Source: Bacteroidales bacterium UBA5287 (GTDB taxonomy: Bacteria; Bacteroidota; Bacteroidia; Bacteroidales; Dysgonomonadaceae). From it: 55,799 nucleotides of DNA. The translations under genes were made by a program, and so were the position numbers. The notes beneath the pieces are model-generated. The model was not told the DNA's origin. It saw nothing but the letters and a program-made list of their open reading frames with translations, and did not search any database. This document shows, one piece after another, positions 1 to 8,865 of this stretch (its first letter is position 1; each line of letters starts with the position of its first letter). The DNA lies in assembly GCA_002411345.1 (NCBI GenBank), contig DHSL01000048.1:1-55799 (forward strand), written 5' to 3'.

Positions 1-23
1 CAATCTTTTGAGACAGCCTCTTA
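1..23 (-). terminator. partial intrinsic terminator of the Ca2+ ATPase gene
   Basis: Read on the minus strand, the last bases of the window are AGAGGCTGTCTC followed by AAAAGATTG. This looks like the ascending arm and loop of a terminator whose descending arm (GAGACAGCCTCT) would lie outside the window. It sits just after the stop of the leftward ATPase gene. Only half of the structure is visible, so this is inference from the shape shared with other terminators here. Confidence 0.4.
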
Positions 24-45
24 GGACTTGTAAGAAAATTATTTA

Positions 46-2718
46 TTAATATTCATCTTTAGTACTATTAATACGGAACAGTTTCATTAATTCAACTACT
101 ATAATTGGAACAAATGACAATCCGATAACGTACAACCAATGAATTCCATCCATTTCAACCAAACCGAAAGCGTATCTCATTGGAGGTATTAACAATACAA
201 CCAACATTAAAGCAGCAGAAATCAAGATTGAATAAAGCAATGGCTTATTACTTAAAGGATTATTCGTAAAAGAAGATCGTCTGTTTGAGTGCAAGTTGCG
301 AACGTGAACAAGTTCTGCAAACGCCAACACTGCAAACGCCATTGTCTGCCCTAATTTAGGATCACCTTCATTTATACCAATTAGATATGCAGTCAAAGAG
401 ATCAAACCAATTACTGTTCCCTGATAACATATTCGCCAAATCATTCCTTTAGAGAAGAAACCTTTCTTAGGATCTCGAGGATGACGAGTCATAATATCTT
501 TTTCTGCCGATTCCATACTAAAAGCAAGTGCAGGTAAACTATCAGTCACCAAATTCACCCAAAGTATCATGATTGGTGTTAGTGGATTTCCAAGATTGAA
601 TAAAGATGCAATGAGTATTAGAACGACCTCACCAACGTTTGCAGACAGTAGGAATTGAATTACTTTAAGGATATTGTCATATATTCGTCGCCCCTCTTCA
701 ACTGCGGTTACGATAGTGGCAAAATTATCATCAGTCAAAACCACATCCGAAGCATCTTTAGCCACTTCTGTACCAACGATTCCCATAGCAACACCAATAT
801 CGGCTTGTTTCAAGGCAGGAGCATCGTTTACTCCATCACCCGTCATTGCAACAATATCACCATGAGATTGCCATGCCTTTACGATTCTAACTTTATGTTC
901 TGGAGCCACACGCGCATATACAGAATAATCCGACACATCACGATAAAGATCGTCATCATGCATCTCTTCAAGAACTACCCCTGTTATTGCTTTATCCTCT
1001 TCATTATAAATACCAATCACATCAGCAATTGCTACAGCCGTTACTTTGTGATCACCCGTAATCATTACCGGGCGAATACCTGCCGTTCTGCATTTTGCAA
1101 CAGCATTGATAACTTCAGGACGTGCAGGATCGATCATTCCTAACAATCCAATGAAAACCAAATTATTCTCTAAGGATTCGACATCCACTTCTTCAGGTAA
1201 AGATTCTATATCTTTATATGCCACAGAGAGGACACGCAATGCCGACTTTGCCATCCTTTCGTTGTTATTCAGGATTATTGCTTTATCATCTTGAGTAATT
1301 GGACGAATGTTTCCCTGCATAAGAATATGAGTAGTAACATTTAAAACCTCATCCAATCCACCCTTCACATTCACTCGAAGTATACCTCCCTCCATTTTAT
1401 TCACTGTAGTCATACGTTTCCGTTCAGAATCGAATGGAACTTCAGCTATTCGAGGATATTGTTTTTCGAGCTCATTCTTATTCATGTCCATTACAAGAGC
1501 GACATCTACAATAGCAGTCTCCGTTGGGTCACCGGCATTTTGATGCGATCCATCAGGCATCATTTTCAAATGAGCATCCGTACAAAGAACCGACGACTCG
1601 ATCATCAATCTCTCATCATCAGACAATTGTTCAGGAAGAGGAGCATTATTGAGATCAATTCTACTTCCACTTGTCCAACCTTCGATAACTGTCATTTTGT
1701 TCTGAGTAAGAGTGCCTGTTTTATCAGAACAGATAACTGTTGTACTTCCCAATGTTTCGACAGATGGAAGCGTTCTAACAATGGCGTTCATTTTTACCAA
1801 GCGTTGCACTCCAATAGAAAGTACGATTGTTGCAACAATCTGAAGACCTTCGGGAATAGCAGCTACGGCTAGACTCACAGCCATCATCAACATTTCGAGC
1901 CAGTTATTTCCATAAAGCAGCCCTACAATAAAAATAACAGCACAGATTACAAGTGCCACATATCCCAACACTTTGCCTAATTGCCCAAGACGTTTACTCA
2001 TAGGAGTTTCCGTAGTGTCGGTACTTTGCAGCATATCTGCAATTTTACCAACCTCCGTATCCATTCCTGTTCCAACGATTACCCCTTTTCCACGTCCATA
2101 AGTGACAATACAAGTAGAGAAAGCCATGTTGGAACGATCACCAAGCGATATATCATTACCCTCAAGTATTTTAGTATGCTTTTCAACTGGTACAGATTCG
2201 CCTGTAAGAGCCGATTCTTGAATTTTCAAGTTAGAGGATTCAATCAGTCTCATGTCAGCAGGAACAATATCTCCAGTATCGAGAACAACAATATCACCCG
2301 GAACGACATTAGGAGAATATATTTCTTCAACATCTCCATTTCTCAAGACCTTAGATTGTGGAGCACTCATCTTTTTCAAGGACTCAAGTGACGATTGCGC
2401 TTTCCTTTCCTGTACTGTACCAATGATTGCATTGACCACCAAAATGGCAAGAATTATGAATGTTTCTATCAATCCTTCGCCATTTGTAATTCCAAGAATT
2501 GCTGAAATAATTGCAGCAATAAGCAGAATAACAACCATGCTGCTTTTGAACTGATCGAAGAAAATTGACCAAAGCCCCTTTTGTTTTTGTTGAGCCAGTT
2601 CGTTCAATCCATATTTTGCCAGTCGTTTCTCCACTTCATCAGAAGAAAGACCAACCTCAGCTGAAACATTGTACTGTTTAAGTACATCTTCAGTTGATTG
2701 ATTATAATATTGATTCAT
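46..2718 (-). CDS. calcium-translocating P-type ATPase (P2 type, PMCA-like)
   Basis: This 890-residue inner-membrane pump is predicted to export Ca2+ using ATP. In order it shows an N-terminal cation-ATPase domain, two membrane segments (about residues 60-105), the actuator domain with TGES (near 172), the PEGL motif in TM4 (near 290), the phosphorylation site DKTGTLT with Asp332, a nucleotide-binding domain, the hinge TGDGVNDAP (near 626), and C-terminal membrane segments carrying NVGE and NLVTDSLPA. PEGL in TM4 and the N and D residues in TM6 are typical of Ca2+-transporting P2 ATPases, and the length is normal for the family. It starts at an ATG and appears monocistronic. Other divalent or monovalent cations cannot be excluded from sequence alone, but Ca2+ is the most likely substrate. 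Confidence 0.93.
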   Translation of the reverse strand: MNQYYNQSTEDVLKQYNVSAEVGLSSDEVEKRLAKYGLNELAQQKQKGLWSIFFDQFKSSMVVILLIAAIISAILGITNGEGLIETFIILAILVVNAIIGTVQERKAQSSLESLKKMSAPQSKVLRNGDVEEIYSPNVVPGDIVVLDTGDIVPADMRLIESSNLKIQESALTGESVPVEKHTKILEGNDISLGDRSNMAFSTCIVTYGRGKGVIVGTGMDTEVGKIADMLQSTDTTETPMSKRLGQLGKVLGYVALVICAVIFIVGLLYGNNWLEMLMMAVSLAVAAIPEGLQIVATIVLSIGVQRLVKMNAIVRTLPSVETLGSTTVICSDKTGTLTQNKMTVIEGWTSGSRIDLNNAPLPEQLSDDERLMIESSVLCTDAHLKMMPDGSHQNAGDPTETAIVDVALVMDMNKNELEKQYPRIAEVPFDSERKRMTTVNKMEGGILRVNVKGGLDEVLNVTTHILMQGNIRPITQDDKAIILNNNERMAKSALRVLSVAYKDIESLPEEVDVESLENNLVFIGLLGMIDPARPEVINAVAKCRTAGIRPVMITGDHKVTAVAIADVIGIYNEEDKAITGVVLEEMHDDDLYRDVSDYSVYARVAPEHKVRIVKAWQSHGDIVAMTGDGVNDAPALKQADIGVAMGIVGTEVAKDASDVVLTDDNFATIVTAVEEGRRIYDNILKVIQFLLSANVGEVVLILIASLFNLGNPLTPIMILWVNLVTDSLPALAFSMESAEKDIMTRHPRDPKKGFFSKGMIWRICYQGTVIGLISLTAYLIGINEGDPKLGQTMAFAVLAFAELVHVRNLHSNRRSSFTNNPLSNKPLLYSILISAALMLVVLLIPPMRYAFGLVEMDGIHWLYVIGLSFVPIIVVELMKLFRINSTKDEY

Positions 2719-3150
2719 AAATTAATATATATGTAATAGTTTGTTTAATATTCTATTTATCAATAGTCAGTCGCACTATATGAGATAACTATGTTAAAGT
2801 ATAATAAATCCAGGATCCAATCCTGATAAATAGAATTGTTTAATGTTCCATAAGTTTCTCAAGGTGAACATCAAACAGTTATTAGCAGAATGAATTGAGA
2901 TAAAATGTACCATATATATAATATTTAATAAAAACAATAACATTATCAAAATGTTCAAGTTTAAGGTTAAGATAGTCACAATCATGTTATATAACATAAT
3001 TTACAAACATATTCATTAAGGGTTTTACTTTCGTTCATTTTGGTTATATTGCAACGCTATTTTTGATAGTTCTGTTTAATATCCTTCTTTTCAGGGTACT
3101 AAACAGAGCATTTTATTTTATGTTATACAAATAATTTAAACATTCTAATC
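2719..3150. other. 432-bp divergent intergenic region
   Basis: This very AT-rich gap lies between the leftward Ca2+ ATPase and the rightward EF-G paralog, so it must hold the control regions of both. I see no exact -7 box (TAnnTTTG) for either gene. The only clear structure is an imperfect hairpin close to the EF-G paralog, listed separately. A 67-codon leftward reading frame at 2794-2997 has a low-complexity Leu/Ile/Asn composition and is not credible as a gene. Confidence 0.6.
3071..3107 (+). promoter_or_regulatory. leader hairpin upstream of the EF-G paralog
   Basis: TCTGTTTA (3071-3078) pairs with TAAACAGA (3100-3107). After one mismatch the stem continues for about five more pairs (TATCC with GGGTA, one being U-G), closing a 9-nt loop. 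It ends 43 nt before the start codon and is followed by the U-rich stretch GCATTTTATTTTA. It could be an attenuator, an mRNA-stabilising leader hairpin or chance. It is seen in sequence; the function is unknown. Confidence 0.4.
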
Positions 3151-5307
3151 ATGAAAGTGTATAAAACAAATGAAATCAAGAACATTGCCATTATTGGCAA
3201 TTCAGGATCAGGTAAGACCACACTCGCAGAAGCAATGCTTTTCGAGAGTGGTCTTATAAAACGACGTGGTAGCGTGAAAGCCGGAAATACTGTAACCGAT
3301 TATTTTCCGGTTGAAAAAGAGTATGGTTACTCAGTTTTCTCTACAGTATTTTCCTACGAATGGAAAGATAAGATGTTGAATTTCATTGACTGTCCGGGTG
3401 CTGACGACTTTGTTGGAAGTGTTATCACAGCACTTAACGTTACTGATATGGCTCTAATGTTGATTGATGCAACTAGTGGTGTTGAAGTTGGCACCATTAA
3501 CCAATTCAGATATACCGAACAATTAAAGAAGCCCGTTGTTTTTCTAATTAACCAAATAGATCATGAAAAAGCCGACTACGAAAACGCTCTCTCAAGTCTC
3601 AAAGAAAGATATGGTAACAAAGTAATTCCTATTCAATATGCTGTTGGAAAGGGAGAATCGTTTGAAGCGATAGTAGATGTATTGAAACAGAAGATGTATC
3701 GATATAAAACCGGCGATGCAACTCCTGAAATTCTTGATATTCCTGAAAGCGAAAAAGAACGAGCCGACGAATATTACAAAGCTTTGTTGGAGGCTTCGGC
3801 AGAAAATGATGAGAGTTTGATGGAAAAATACTTTGAGCAAGGCACACTTTCGGAAGAAGAAATGCGCGACGGAATACAAAAAGGGATGTTGGATAGAAGC
3901 ATCTTCCCTGTATTTTGCGCATCGGCAGAAAAGAATCTTGCCGTTCATCGTATCATGAATTTTCTGAGCATGGTTGCACCTTCACCTGATCAACTTCCGG
4001 CTCCAAAAGATGATAAAGACGTGGAAGTTAAACCCGATTCAAGTGCATCCACTAGTCTATTTTTCTTTAAAACGACTGTTGAACCGCATATCGGTGAAGT
4101 ATCTTATTTTAAAGTAATGTCGGGAAATGTAAAAGAGGGTACCGATTTGATAAACTCGAATCGTAGTTCAAAAGAACGTATACAACAATTATACACTGTT
4201 GCCGGTCAGATTCGAAATAAAGCGACAGAACTACCAGCAGGAAGTATTGGTGCTGCGGTAAAACTGAAAGATGTTCGTACCGGAAACACATTAAACGATA
4301 AGGATTCAGAACACATCTTCAATTTCGTAAAGTTCCCTGACCCGAGATATAGAAGAGCTATAAAAGCTAAAGTTGAATCGAATGCGGAAAAAATGAGTGA
4401 GGTTCTTACTCGTATGAAAGAAGAAGACCCAACTTGGGTTATTGAAGTATCAAAAGAACTGAAACAAACAATTGTATCCGGACAAGGCGAGTTTCACCTA
4501 CGTACATTGAAATGGAGATTAGAAAACAATGATAAGATTGAAATTGAGTATATAGAGCCGAAGATTCCTTATCGTGAGACTATTACTAAAGCAGCCAGAG
4601 CCGACTATCGTCATAAAAAACAATCGGGAGGTGCCGGTCAGTTTGGTGAAGTCCATTTGATTGTCGAGCCCTATTTTGAAGGCGAGCCTACAAAAGAGAT
4701 ATATCGATTTAACGGTCAGGAATTCAAGATTCAAAATCGTGATACACAAACAATTGATTTGGATTGGGGTGGTAAATTAGTATTTGTGAACAGTATTGTT
4801 GGTGGTGCCATTGATGCACGTTTCTTGCCCGCTATTCTTAAAGGAATTATGGCTCGTTTGGAACAAGGTCCCTTAACAGGATCTTACGCCCGCGATGTAC
4901 GTGTAATTGTTTACGATGGTAAAATGCACCCAGTAGATTCCAATGAAATTTCTTTTATGCTTGCAGGTCGTAATGCATTCAGCACAGCATTTAAGAATGC
5001 AGGTCCAAAGATTCTTGAGCCCATATACGATGTAACTGTTTCTATTCCATCGGAATATATGGGTGATGTAATGAGTGATCTACAAGGTCGTCGTGGTATG
5101 ATTATGGGTATGGAAAGTGAAAAGGGAATTGAAAATCTAAAGGCACGTGTTCCTTTAAAAGAGATGTCATCCTACTCCACTACACTCAGTTCAATTACCG
5201 GCGGTCGCGGTTCATTCACCATGAAATTTGCCAATTATGAACTAGTACCAACAGAAGTTCAGGATAAATTGCTTAAAGCTTACGAAGAACAAGAAGAAGA
5301 CGAATAA
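3151..5307 (+). CDS. elongation factor G paralog (EF-G2-like)
   Basis: This 718-residue protein has full EF-G architecture: G domain, domain II, and domains III-V with the translocation domain IV around residues 480-600. It should bind the ribosome and promote tRNA-mRNA translocation. The P-loop GNSGSGKTT (16-24) is intact. The G3 motif reads DCPGADD (80-86) where canonical EF-G has DTPGHVD, so the catalytic His is Ala. G4 reads NQID (134-137) rather than NKxD. No ribosomal protein, rpsL or tuf gene is adjacent, unlike the normal fusA location, so this is a second EF-G. A paralog in Bacteroides is known to support translation under starvation without GTP hydrolysis, and the substitutions here fit that type. 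A tetracycline-resistance protein is less likely. Confidence 0.88.
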   Translation: MKVYKTNEIKNIAIIGNSGSGKTTLAEAMLFESGLIKRRGSVKAGNTVTDYFPVEKEYGYSVFSTVFSYEWKDKMLNFIDCPGADDFVGSVITALNVTDMALMLIDATSGVEVGTINQFRYTEQLKKPVVFLINQIDHEKADYENALSSLKERYGNKVIPIQYAVGKGESFEAIVDVLKQKMYRYKTGDATPEILDIPESEKERADEYYKALLEASAENDESLMEKYFEQGTLSEEEMRDGIQKGMLDRSIFPVFCASAEKNLAVHRIMNFLSMVAPSPDQLPAPKDDKDVEVKPDSSASTSLFFFKTTVEPHIGEVSYFKVMSGNVKEGTDLINSNRSSKERIQQLYTVAGQIRNKATELPAGSIGAAVKLKDVRTGNTLNDKDSEHIFNFVKFPDPRYRRAIKAKVESNAEKMSEVLTRMKEEDPTWVIEVSKELKQTIVSGQGEFHLRTLKWRLENNDKIEIEYIEPKIPYRETITKAARADYRHKKQSGGAGQFGEVHLIVEPYFEGEPTKEIYRFNGQEFKIQNRDTQTIDLDWGGKLVFVNSIVGGAIDARFLPAILKGIMARLEQGPLTGSYARDVRVIVYDGKMHPVDSNEISFMLAGRNAFSTAFKNAGPKILEPIYDVTVSIPSEYMGDVMSDLQGRRGMIMGMESEKGIENLKARVPLKEMSSYSTTLSSITGGRGSFTMKFANYELVPTEVQDKLLKAYEEQEEDE

Positions 5308-5339
5308 TCATAATGTTTACTTGTTAATATTGGAAGAAG

Positions 5340-5369
5340 GGGACTGTCACAATGGCAGTCTCTTTTTTT
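5340..5369 (+). terminator. intrinsic terminator of the EF-G paralog
   Basis: GGGACTGTC (5340-5348) pairs with GGCAGTCTC (5354-5362) through nine pairs including two G-U, with a 5-nt loop. A run of seven T follows immediately. It lies 33 nt after the stop codon. Confidence 0.85.
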
Positions 5370-5439
5370 ATTATTATCATGAGACTTTAATTCTTTCATG
5401 TAAATTATATTAAAATGTATTTTTAACAGATTTTTATTG

Positions 5440-5447
5440 TAAATTTG
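5440..5447 (+). promoter_or_regulatory. -7 promoter element for the secreted protein gene
   Basis: TAAATTTG matches the Bacteroidota -7 consensus TAnnTTTG. Transcription would begin near 5452, which rules out translation starting at the upstream in-frame ATGs at about 5445-5457 and supports the ATG at 5478. No good -33 TTTG is visible. Confidence 0.45.
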
Positions 5448-5477
5448 CCAATATTAATGCTCTTAAATTTTCACATC

Positions 5478-6164
5478 ATGCTCAGAAATATCTTTACCCT
5501 AGTCATAATTTTAGCATCAACTTTAGCTTTTGCTCAAGATTTTGAAGGAACTTTTAAAGAAGGAAACAATTATATAATATTCGAAAATAATATTGTCAAG
5601 TTCAATATGGATGACGGGATGAATCTATTGAGCAATATTGTTGGCGAAGGAACTTATACATATACAGACAATTACCTTCTGGTTAATACCACAGATTATT
5701 CAGGTATAAAAACAGAAGCTGAAATTCTTAGCAATGCTAAAAAAGACACACTCACTATAAGTGTTATAAATCAAGACAATTTCTATGAGAAAGGAGTATT
5801 AGTTGAATTACTCAATGAGAAGAATAAAGTGCTAGTAGGCGGTGTAACAAACGATGCAGGAATTGCTATATTCAAGACAAATCCCAAAGTTAAAAAGGTT
5901 AGAGTTTTTAACATGGGACATGATGATATTATTTTCGATTATGATCCAACGAACGATTATAGAATTAAGCTTGCGAAGAATGAAGTTGTAGAAAACCAGG
6001 TTGTTGCCTTTTCAGTCAAGAAAATAGATGACGACACACTCTCAGTAATTATGTTAACGACAAAATTTGATGCCGGCAAAGAGCCACAAAAAGAATTGGA
6101 TAAACTATCGAAAAAGACTCAGAAAAGAAAACTGATTGAAAAACGAATGAAGAGAATGTTTTGA
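5478..6164 (+). CDS. hypothetical secreted protein
   Basis: This 228-residue protein starts with a clear signal peptide (LRNIFTLVIILASTLAFAQ) and is predicted periplasmic or outer-membrane associated. The start at 5478 puts the signal peptide at the N-terminus; 11 further in-frame residues upstream would overlap the promoter. After the signal there is a beta-rich segment (residues about 21-70: EGTFKEGNNYIIFENN, GEGTYTYTDNYLLVN) resembling small lipocalin-like or sandwich folds. A second beta-rich part follows (about 88-150), with a Lys/Arg-rich tail (KKTQKRKLIEKRMKRMF). I do not recognise the family. The gene is monocistronic, between the EF-G terminator and its own terminator, and no neighbour suggests a role. 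Confidence 0.75.
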   Translation: MLRNIFTLVIILASTLAFAQDFEGTFKEGNNYIIFENNIVKFNMDDGMNLLSNIVGEGTYTYTDNYLLVNTTDYSGIKTEAEILSNAKKDTLTISVINQDNFYEKGVLVELLNEKNKVLVGGVTNDAGIAIFKTNPKVKKVRVFNMGHDDIIFDYDPTNDYRIKLAKNEVVENQVVAFSVKKIDDDTLSVIMLTTKFDAGKEPQKELDKLSKKTQKRKLIEKRMKRMF

Positions 6165-6180
6165 GTCATTTAAAGCAAAA

Positions 6181-6306
6181 CGCGCTCAGGTTTATTGCGA
6201 ACTTTTTTCAGAGTTGCGCGGGAAGATAGTGAAACAATGGTGAGAGGAGCATCAGAGTATAGTGAGAGCATGGTGAGAGCATAGGAGAGTATGGTGAGAG
6301 CATGGA
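6181..6306. repeat. tandem 10-11 nt GGTGAGAGCAT repeat with adjacent stem-loop
   Basis: After a stem-loop (CGCGC at 6181-6185 pairing with GCGCG at 6216-6220) comes a run built on GGTGAGAGCAT: GGTGAGAGGAGCAT, then after a spacer AGTGAGAGCAT, GGTGAGAGCAT, AGGAGAGTAT, GGTGAGAGCAT, GGA. It fills the convergent gap between the secreted protein gene and the malic enzyme gene. The leading part GAAGATAGTGAAACAATGGT recurs near 20150 and 39497. No reading frame or known family explains it. Confidence 0.75.
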
Positions 6307-6323
6307 CCAACGATATAAAAAAT

Positions 6324-6351
6324 AAACCCCGAGGATTTCCCCGGGGTTTTT
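6324..6351 (+). terminator. GC-rich intrinsic terminator
   Basis: AAACCCCG (6324-6331) pairs with CGGGGTTT (6342-6349) around a 10-nt loop, followed by T residues. The A-rich left flank would let it also act on the leftward malic enzyme transcript. It serves the secreted protein gene, beyond the tandem repeat. Confidence 0.85.
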
Positions 6352-6441
6352 ATGTTAAATTTTAGTCGAATTTCAAATAATCAGAATTCAGAAATCCTTA
6401 TCACTTCAGTTATCGAAAGTCAGGATTATACATAATTCGAC

Positions 6442-8742
6442 TTATTGAATTCGAGTTAAATTCTCTTTTCTGATACGTTCTTCGACAATAGCATCAACAA
6501 CAGCGATAGCTGTAACGTTTACGATATCGCGTACACTTGTTTCAACGTCAAGAATATGAACAGGTTTTTTCAATCCCATTTGAACAGGTCCCACTACCTC
6601 ACCAGACCCAGTTTCACGTAACATTTTATAAGCAGCATTTGCCGAGCTAAGATTTGGGAAAATCAATGTATTCACATCTTTTCCAGCCAAATTTGTATAA
6701 GGATATTTTCTATCGCGCAGTTCCTTGTTCAATGCATAGTTAACCTGCATTTCTCCATCAACCATGATTTCAGGATAATTTGCATGCAGATAGTCCACCA
6801 CCTCATGCACACGAGCCGGACTTCCATCAATGTCAGTACCGAAATTAGAATACGAAACCATTGCCATAACCGGATCATAATTAAACCATTTTACAGCCGC
6901 ATTTGCTAGTCGTGCTATATCAACCAGTGCATCAGTAGACGGTTCCCTGTTATAAAGTGTATCCGCAAGGAATAAAACACCCTTTTTAGTATTCACTATA
7001 TGCATAGAAGCAGTATGATTAAAACCATCTCTAATTCCAATTACTTCTTTTGCGATTTCAATTGTGTTAGTATATTTGCTAAATACGCCTGTAATCATAG
7101 CGTCGGCATCACCTGTTTCAACCATCATCATTCCAAAATAATCTCGGTTGAACATTTTTTCAAGAGCCTCATCAAAAGTCAGTCCCTGTCTCGTACGTTT
7201 TTCTGTAAGAATATTAGCATAGTGTGTGCGACGTTCATCTTCTCTATCGTGACGAAGATTTACAATTTCTATACCCTGCAAACTAATGTTGTTAACAACA
7301 GCCAGTTTAGCGATTTTTTCCTCGTTTCCAAGTAGAACAGGCGTACAGATTCCTTCCGAGCATGCCATTTCAGCAGCTTTCAGCATATTGACATGATTAG
7401 AATCAGAGAAAACCACCCGTTTAGGATTCTGTCTTGCCGAGTCAAAGAATTGACGTAGCATTTTATTGTCAAGCCCCATTATTTCGTCGAGACGAATATT
7501 ATAAGCATTCCAATCCTCAATTTTTTTGCGAGCAACTCCAGATTCAATTGCAGCTTTAGCGACTGCCGGAGCAACTGTTGTAAGTAATCTTGGATCAAGA
7601 GCTTTTGGAATAATATAATCTTTACCAAATTTTATTTTACTAACGCTATAAGCTTTGTTTACACCGTCGGGCACAGATTTTTTAGTAAGTTCCGCAAGTG
7701 CATAAACAGCTGCGATTTTCATTTCCTCATTGATGCATGAAGCTTCAACGTCCAATGCACCTCTAAAGATATATGGGAATCCTAAAACATTATTGATTTG
7801 ATTTGGATAGTCAGATCTTCCGGTAGCAAAAATGATATCATCTCGTGATGACATAGCATCTTCATAAGAAATTTCCGGATTTGGATTAGCCAGTGCAAAA
7901 ACGATTGGGTTATTATTCATCGACCTAACCATTTCCTTAGTTAGAACACCTGCCACAGATAAACCAAGAAATACATCAGCGCCAACCACAGCTTCTTCCA
8001 GAGTTGTAATATTCCGGTCGGTAGCAAACGGTTTTTTGCGGTCGTTCAAGTCGGTACGTTTATTTGAGATAACGCCTTTTGAGTCAACCATTACGACATT
8101 CTCTTTCTTTGCACCCAGCGCCATGTACAACTTTGTACACGAATTTGCAGCAGCTCCAGCTCCATTAACTACAATACGAATATCTTCAATTTTTTTGCCA
8201 GCAAGTTCAAGAGCATTCAACAATCCAGCAGAAGAAATTATTGCTGTTCCGTGCTGATCGTCGTGCATGATAGGAATTGTTAATTCATCTTTTAGTCGCT
8301 CTTCAATTTCAAAACATTCCGGAGCTTTAATATCCTCCAGATTTATACCTCCAAAAGTTGGTGCAATTGCTTTTACTATTTGTATGAACTTTTCAGGATC
8401 CTTTTCATTTATTTCGATATCAAAAACATCTATTCCTGCGAATATCTTGAATAACAAACCCTTACCTTCCATTACCGGTTTACCAGCCAGAGCGCCAATA
8501 TCTCCTAGACCCAGAACTGCTGTTCCATTTGAAATAACAGCCACCAAATTACCTTTTGCTGTGTAATCATAAGCTTTCCCCGGGTTTTTTTCAATCTCCA
8601 GACACGGAGCAGCCACTCCAGGTGAGTATGCTAATGAAAGATCGTGTTGAGAACTATAAGGTTTTGTTGGAATAACTTCTATTTTACCAGGTTTTCCCTG
8701 AGAATGATAACCTAATGCCTCTTCGTTTAATGTACTTGCCAT
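6442..8742 (-). CDS. maeB: malic enzyme-phosphotransacetylase fusion (NADP-dependent MaeB type)
   Basis: This 766-residue cytoplasmic enzyme decarboxylates malate to pyruvate, most likely producing NADPH. The N-terminal malic enzyme domain (about 1-425) carries YSPGVAAP with the catalytic Tyr39, the metal-binding HDDQHGTA, and the nucleotide-binding loop VNGAGAAANS. The C-terminal part (about 430-766) is a phosphate acetyl/butyryltransferase domain starting near VVFSDSNHV. In characterised MaeB proteins this domain acts as an acetyl-CoA-responsive regulator without transferase activity. The length matches MaeB (about 760). The ATG at 8742 is chosen because the 12 extra upstream codons would begin with TTG at the promoter. 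A separate true pta lies at 36.2 kb. Confidence 0.95.
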   Translation of the reverse strand: MASTLNEEALGYHSQGKPGKIEVIPTKPYSSQHDLSLAYSPGVAAPCLEIEKNPGKAYDYTAKGNLVAVISNGTAVLGLGDIGALAGKPVMEGKGLLFKIFAGIDVFDIEINEKDPEKFIQIVKAIAPTFGGINLEDIKAPECFEIEERLKDELTIPIMHDDQHGTAIISSAGLLNALELAGKKIEDIRIVVNGAGAAANSCTKLYMALGAKKENVVMVDSKGVISNKRTDLNDRKKPFATDRNITTLEEAVVGADVFLGLSVAGVLTKEMVRSMNNNPIVFALANPNPEISYEDAMSSRDDIIFATGRSDYPNQINNVLGFPYIFRGALDVEASCINEEMKIAAVYALAELTKKSVPDGVNKAYSVSKIKFGKDYIIPKALDPRLLTTVAPAVAKAAIESGVARKKIEDWNAYNIRLDEIMGLDNKMLRQFFDSARQNPKRVVFSDSNHVNMLKAAEMACSEGICTPVLLGNEEKIAKLAVVNNISLQGIEIVNLRHDREDERRTHYANILTEKRTRQGLTFDEALEKMFNRDYFGMMMVETGDADAMITGVFSKYTNTIEIAKEVIGIRDGFNHTASMHIVNTKKGVLFLADTLYNREPSTDALVDIARLANAAVKWFNYDPVMAMVSYSNFGTDIDGSPARVHEVVDYLHANYPEIMVDGEMQVNYALNKELRDRKYPYTNLAGKDVNTLIFPNLSSANAAYKMLRETGSGEVVGPVQMGLKKPVHILDVETSVRDIVNVTAIAVVDAIVEERIRKENLTRIQ

Positions 8743-8779
8743 TTTGTTTTTAATTTCTTTAAAAAGTTGAATAACCAAA

Positions 8780-8787
8780 CAAAATTA
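8780..8787 (-). promoter_or_regulatory. -7 promoter element for maeB
   Basis: On the minus strand TAATTTTG matches TAnnTTTG, 37 nt upstream of the chosen maeB ATG. This places the upstream TTG within the promoter/start region and supports the start at 8742. No clear -33 element. Confidence 0.45.
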
Positions 8788-8865
8788 CAAATAATTAGTT
8801 ATAAATGGAACGATTATACTGAATAATTGCTACAAATTGATTATCGAGTTATAATTAAAGTATAA

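Noticed and set aside
2794..2997. 67-codon leftward reading frame in the 432-bp gap
   Set aside because: Composition is that of translated AT-rich DNA (Leu, Ile, Asn runs), it has no domain or promoter motif, and it overlaps the probable control region of the flanking genes.
3151..5307. Ribosomal protection tetracycline resistance protein (TetM/TetQ-like)
   Set aside because: Length is larger than usual, G-domain motifs are degenerate, and neighbours show no sign of a mobile resistance element; an EF-G2-type paralog fits better.
7000..7335. 111-codon frame antisense to maeB
   Set aside because: It lies wholly inside the well-supported malic enzyme gene and has the composition expected of an antisense shadow.
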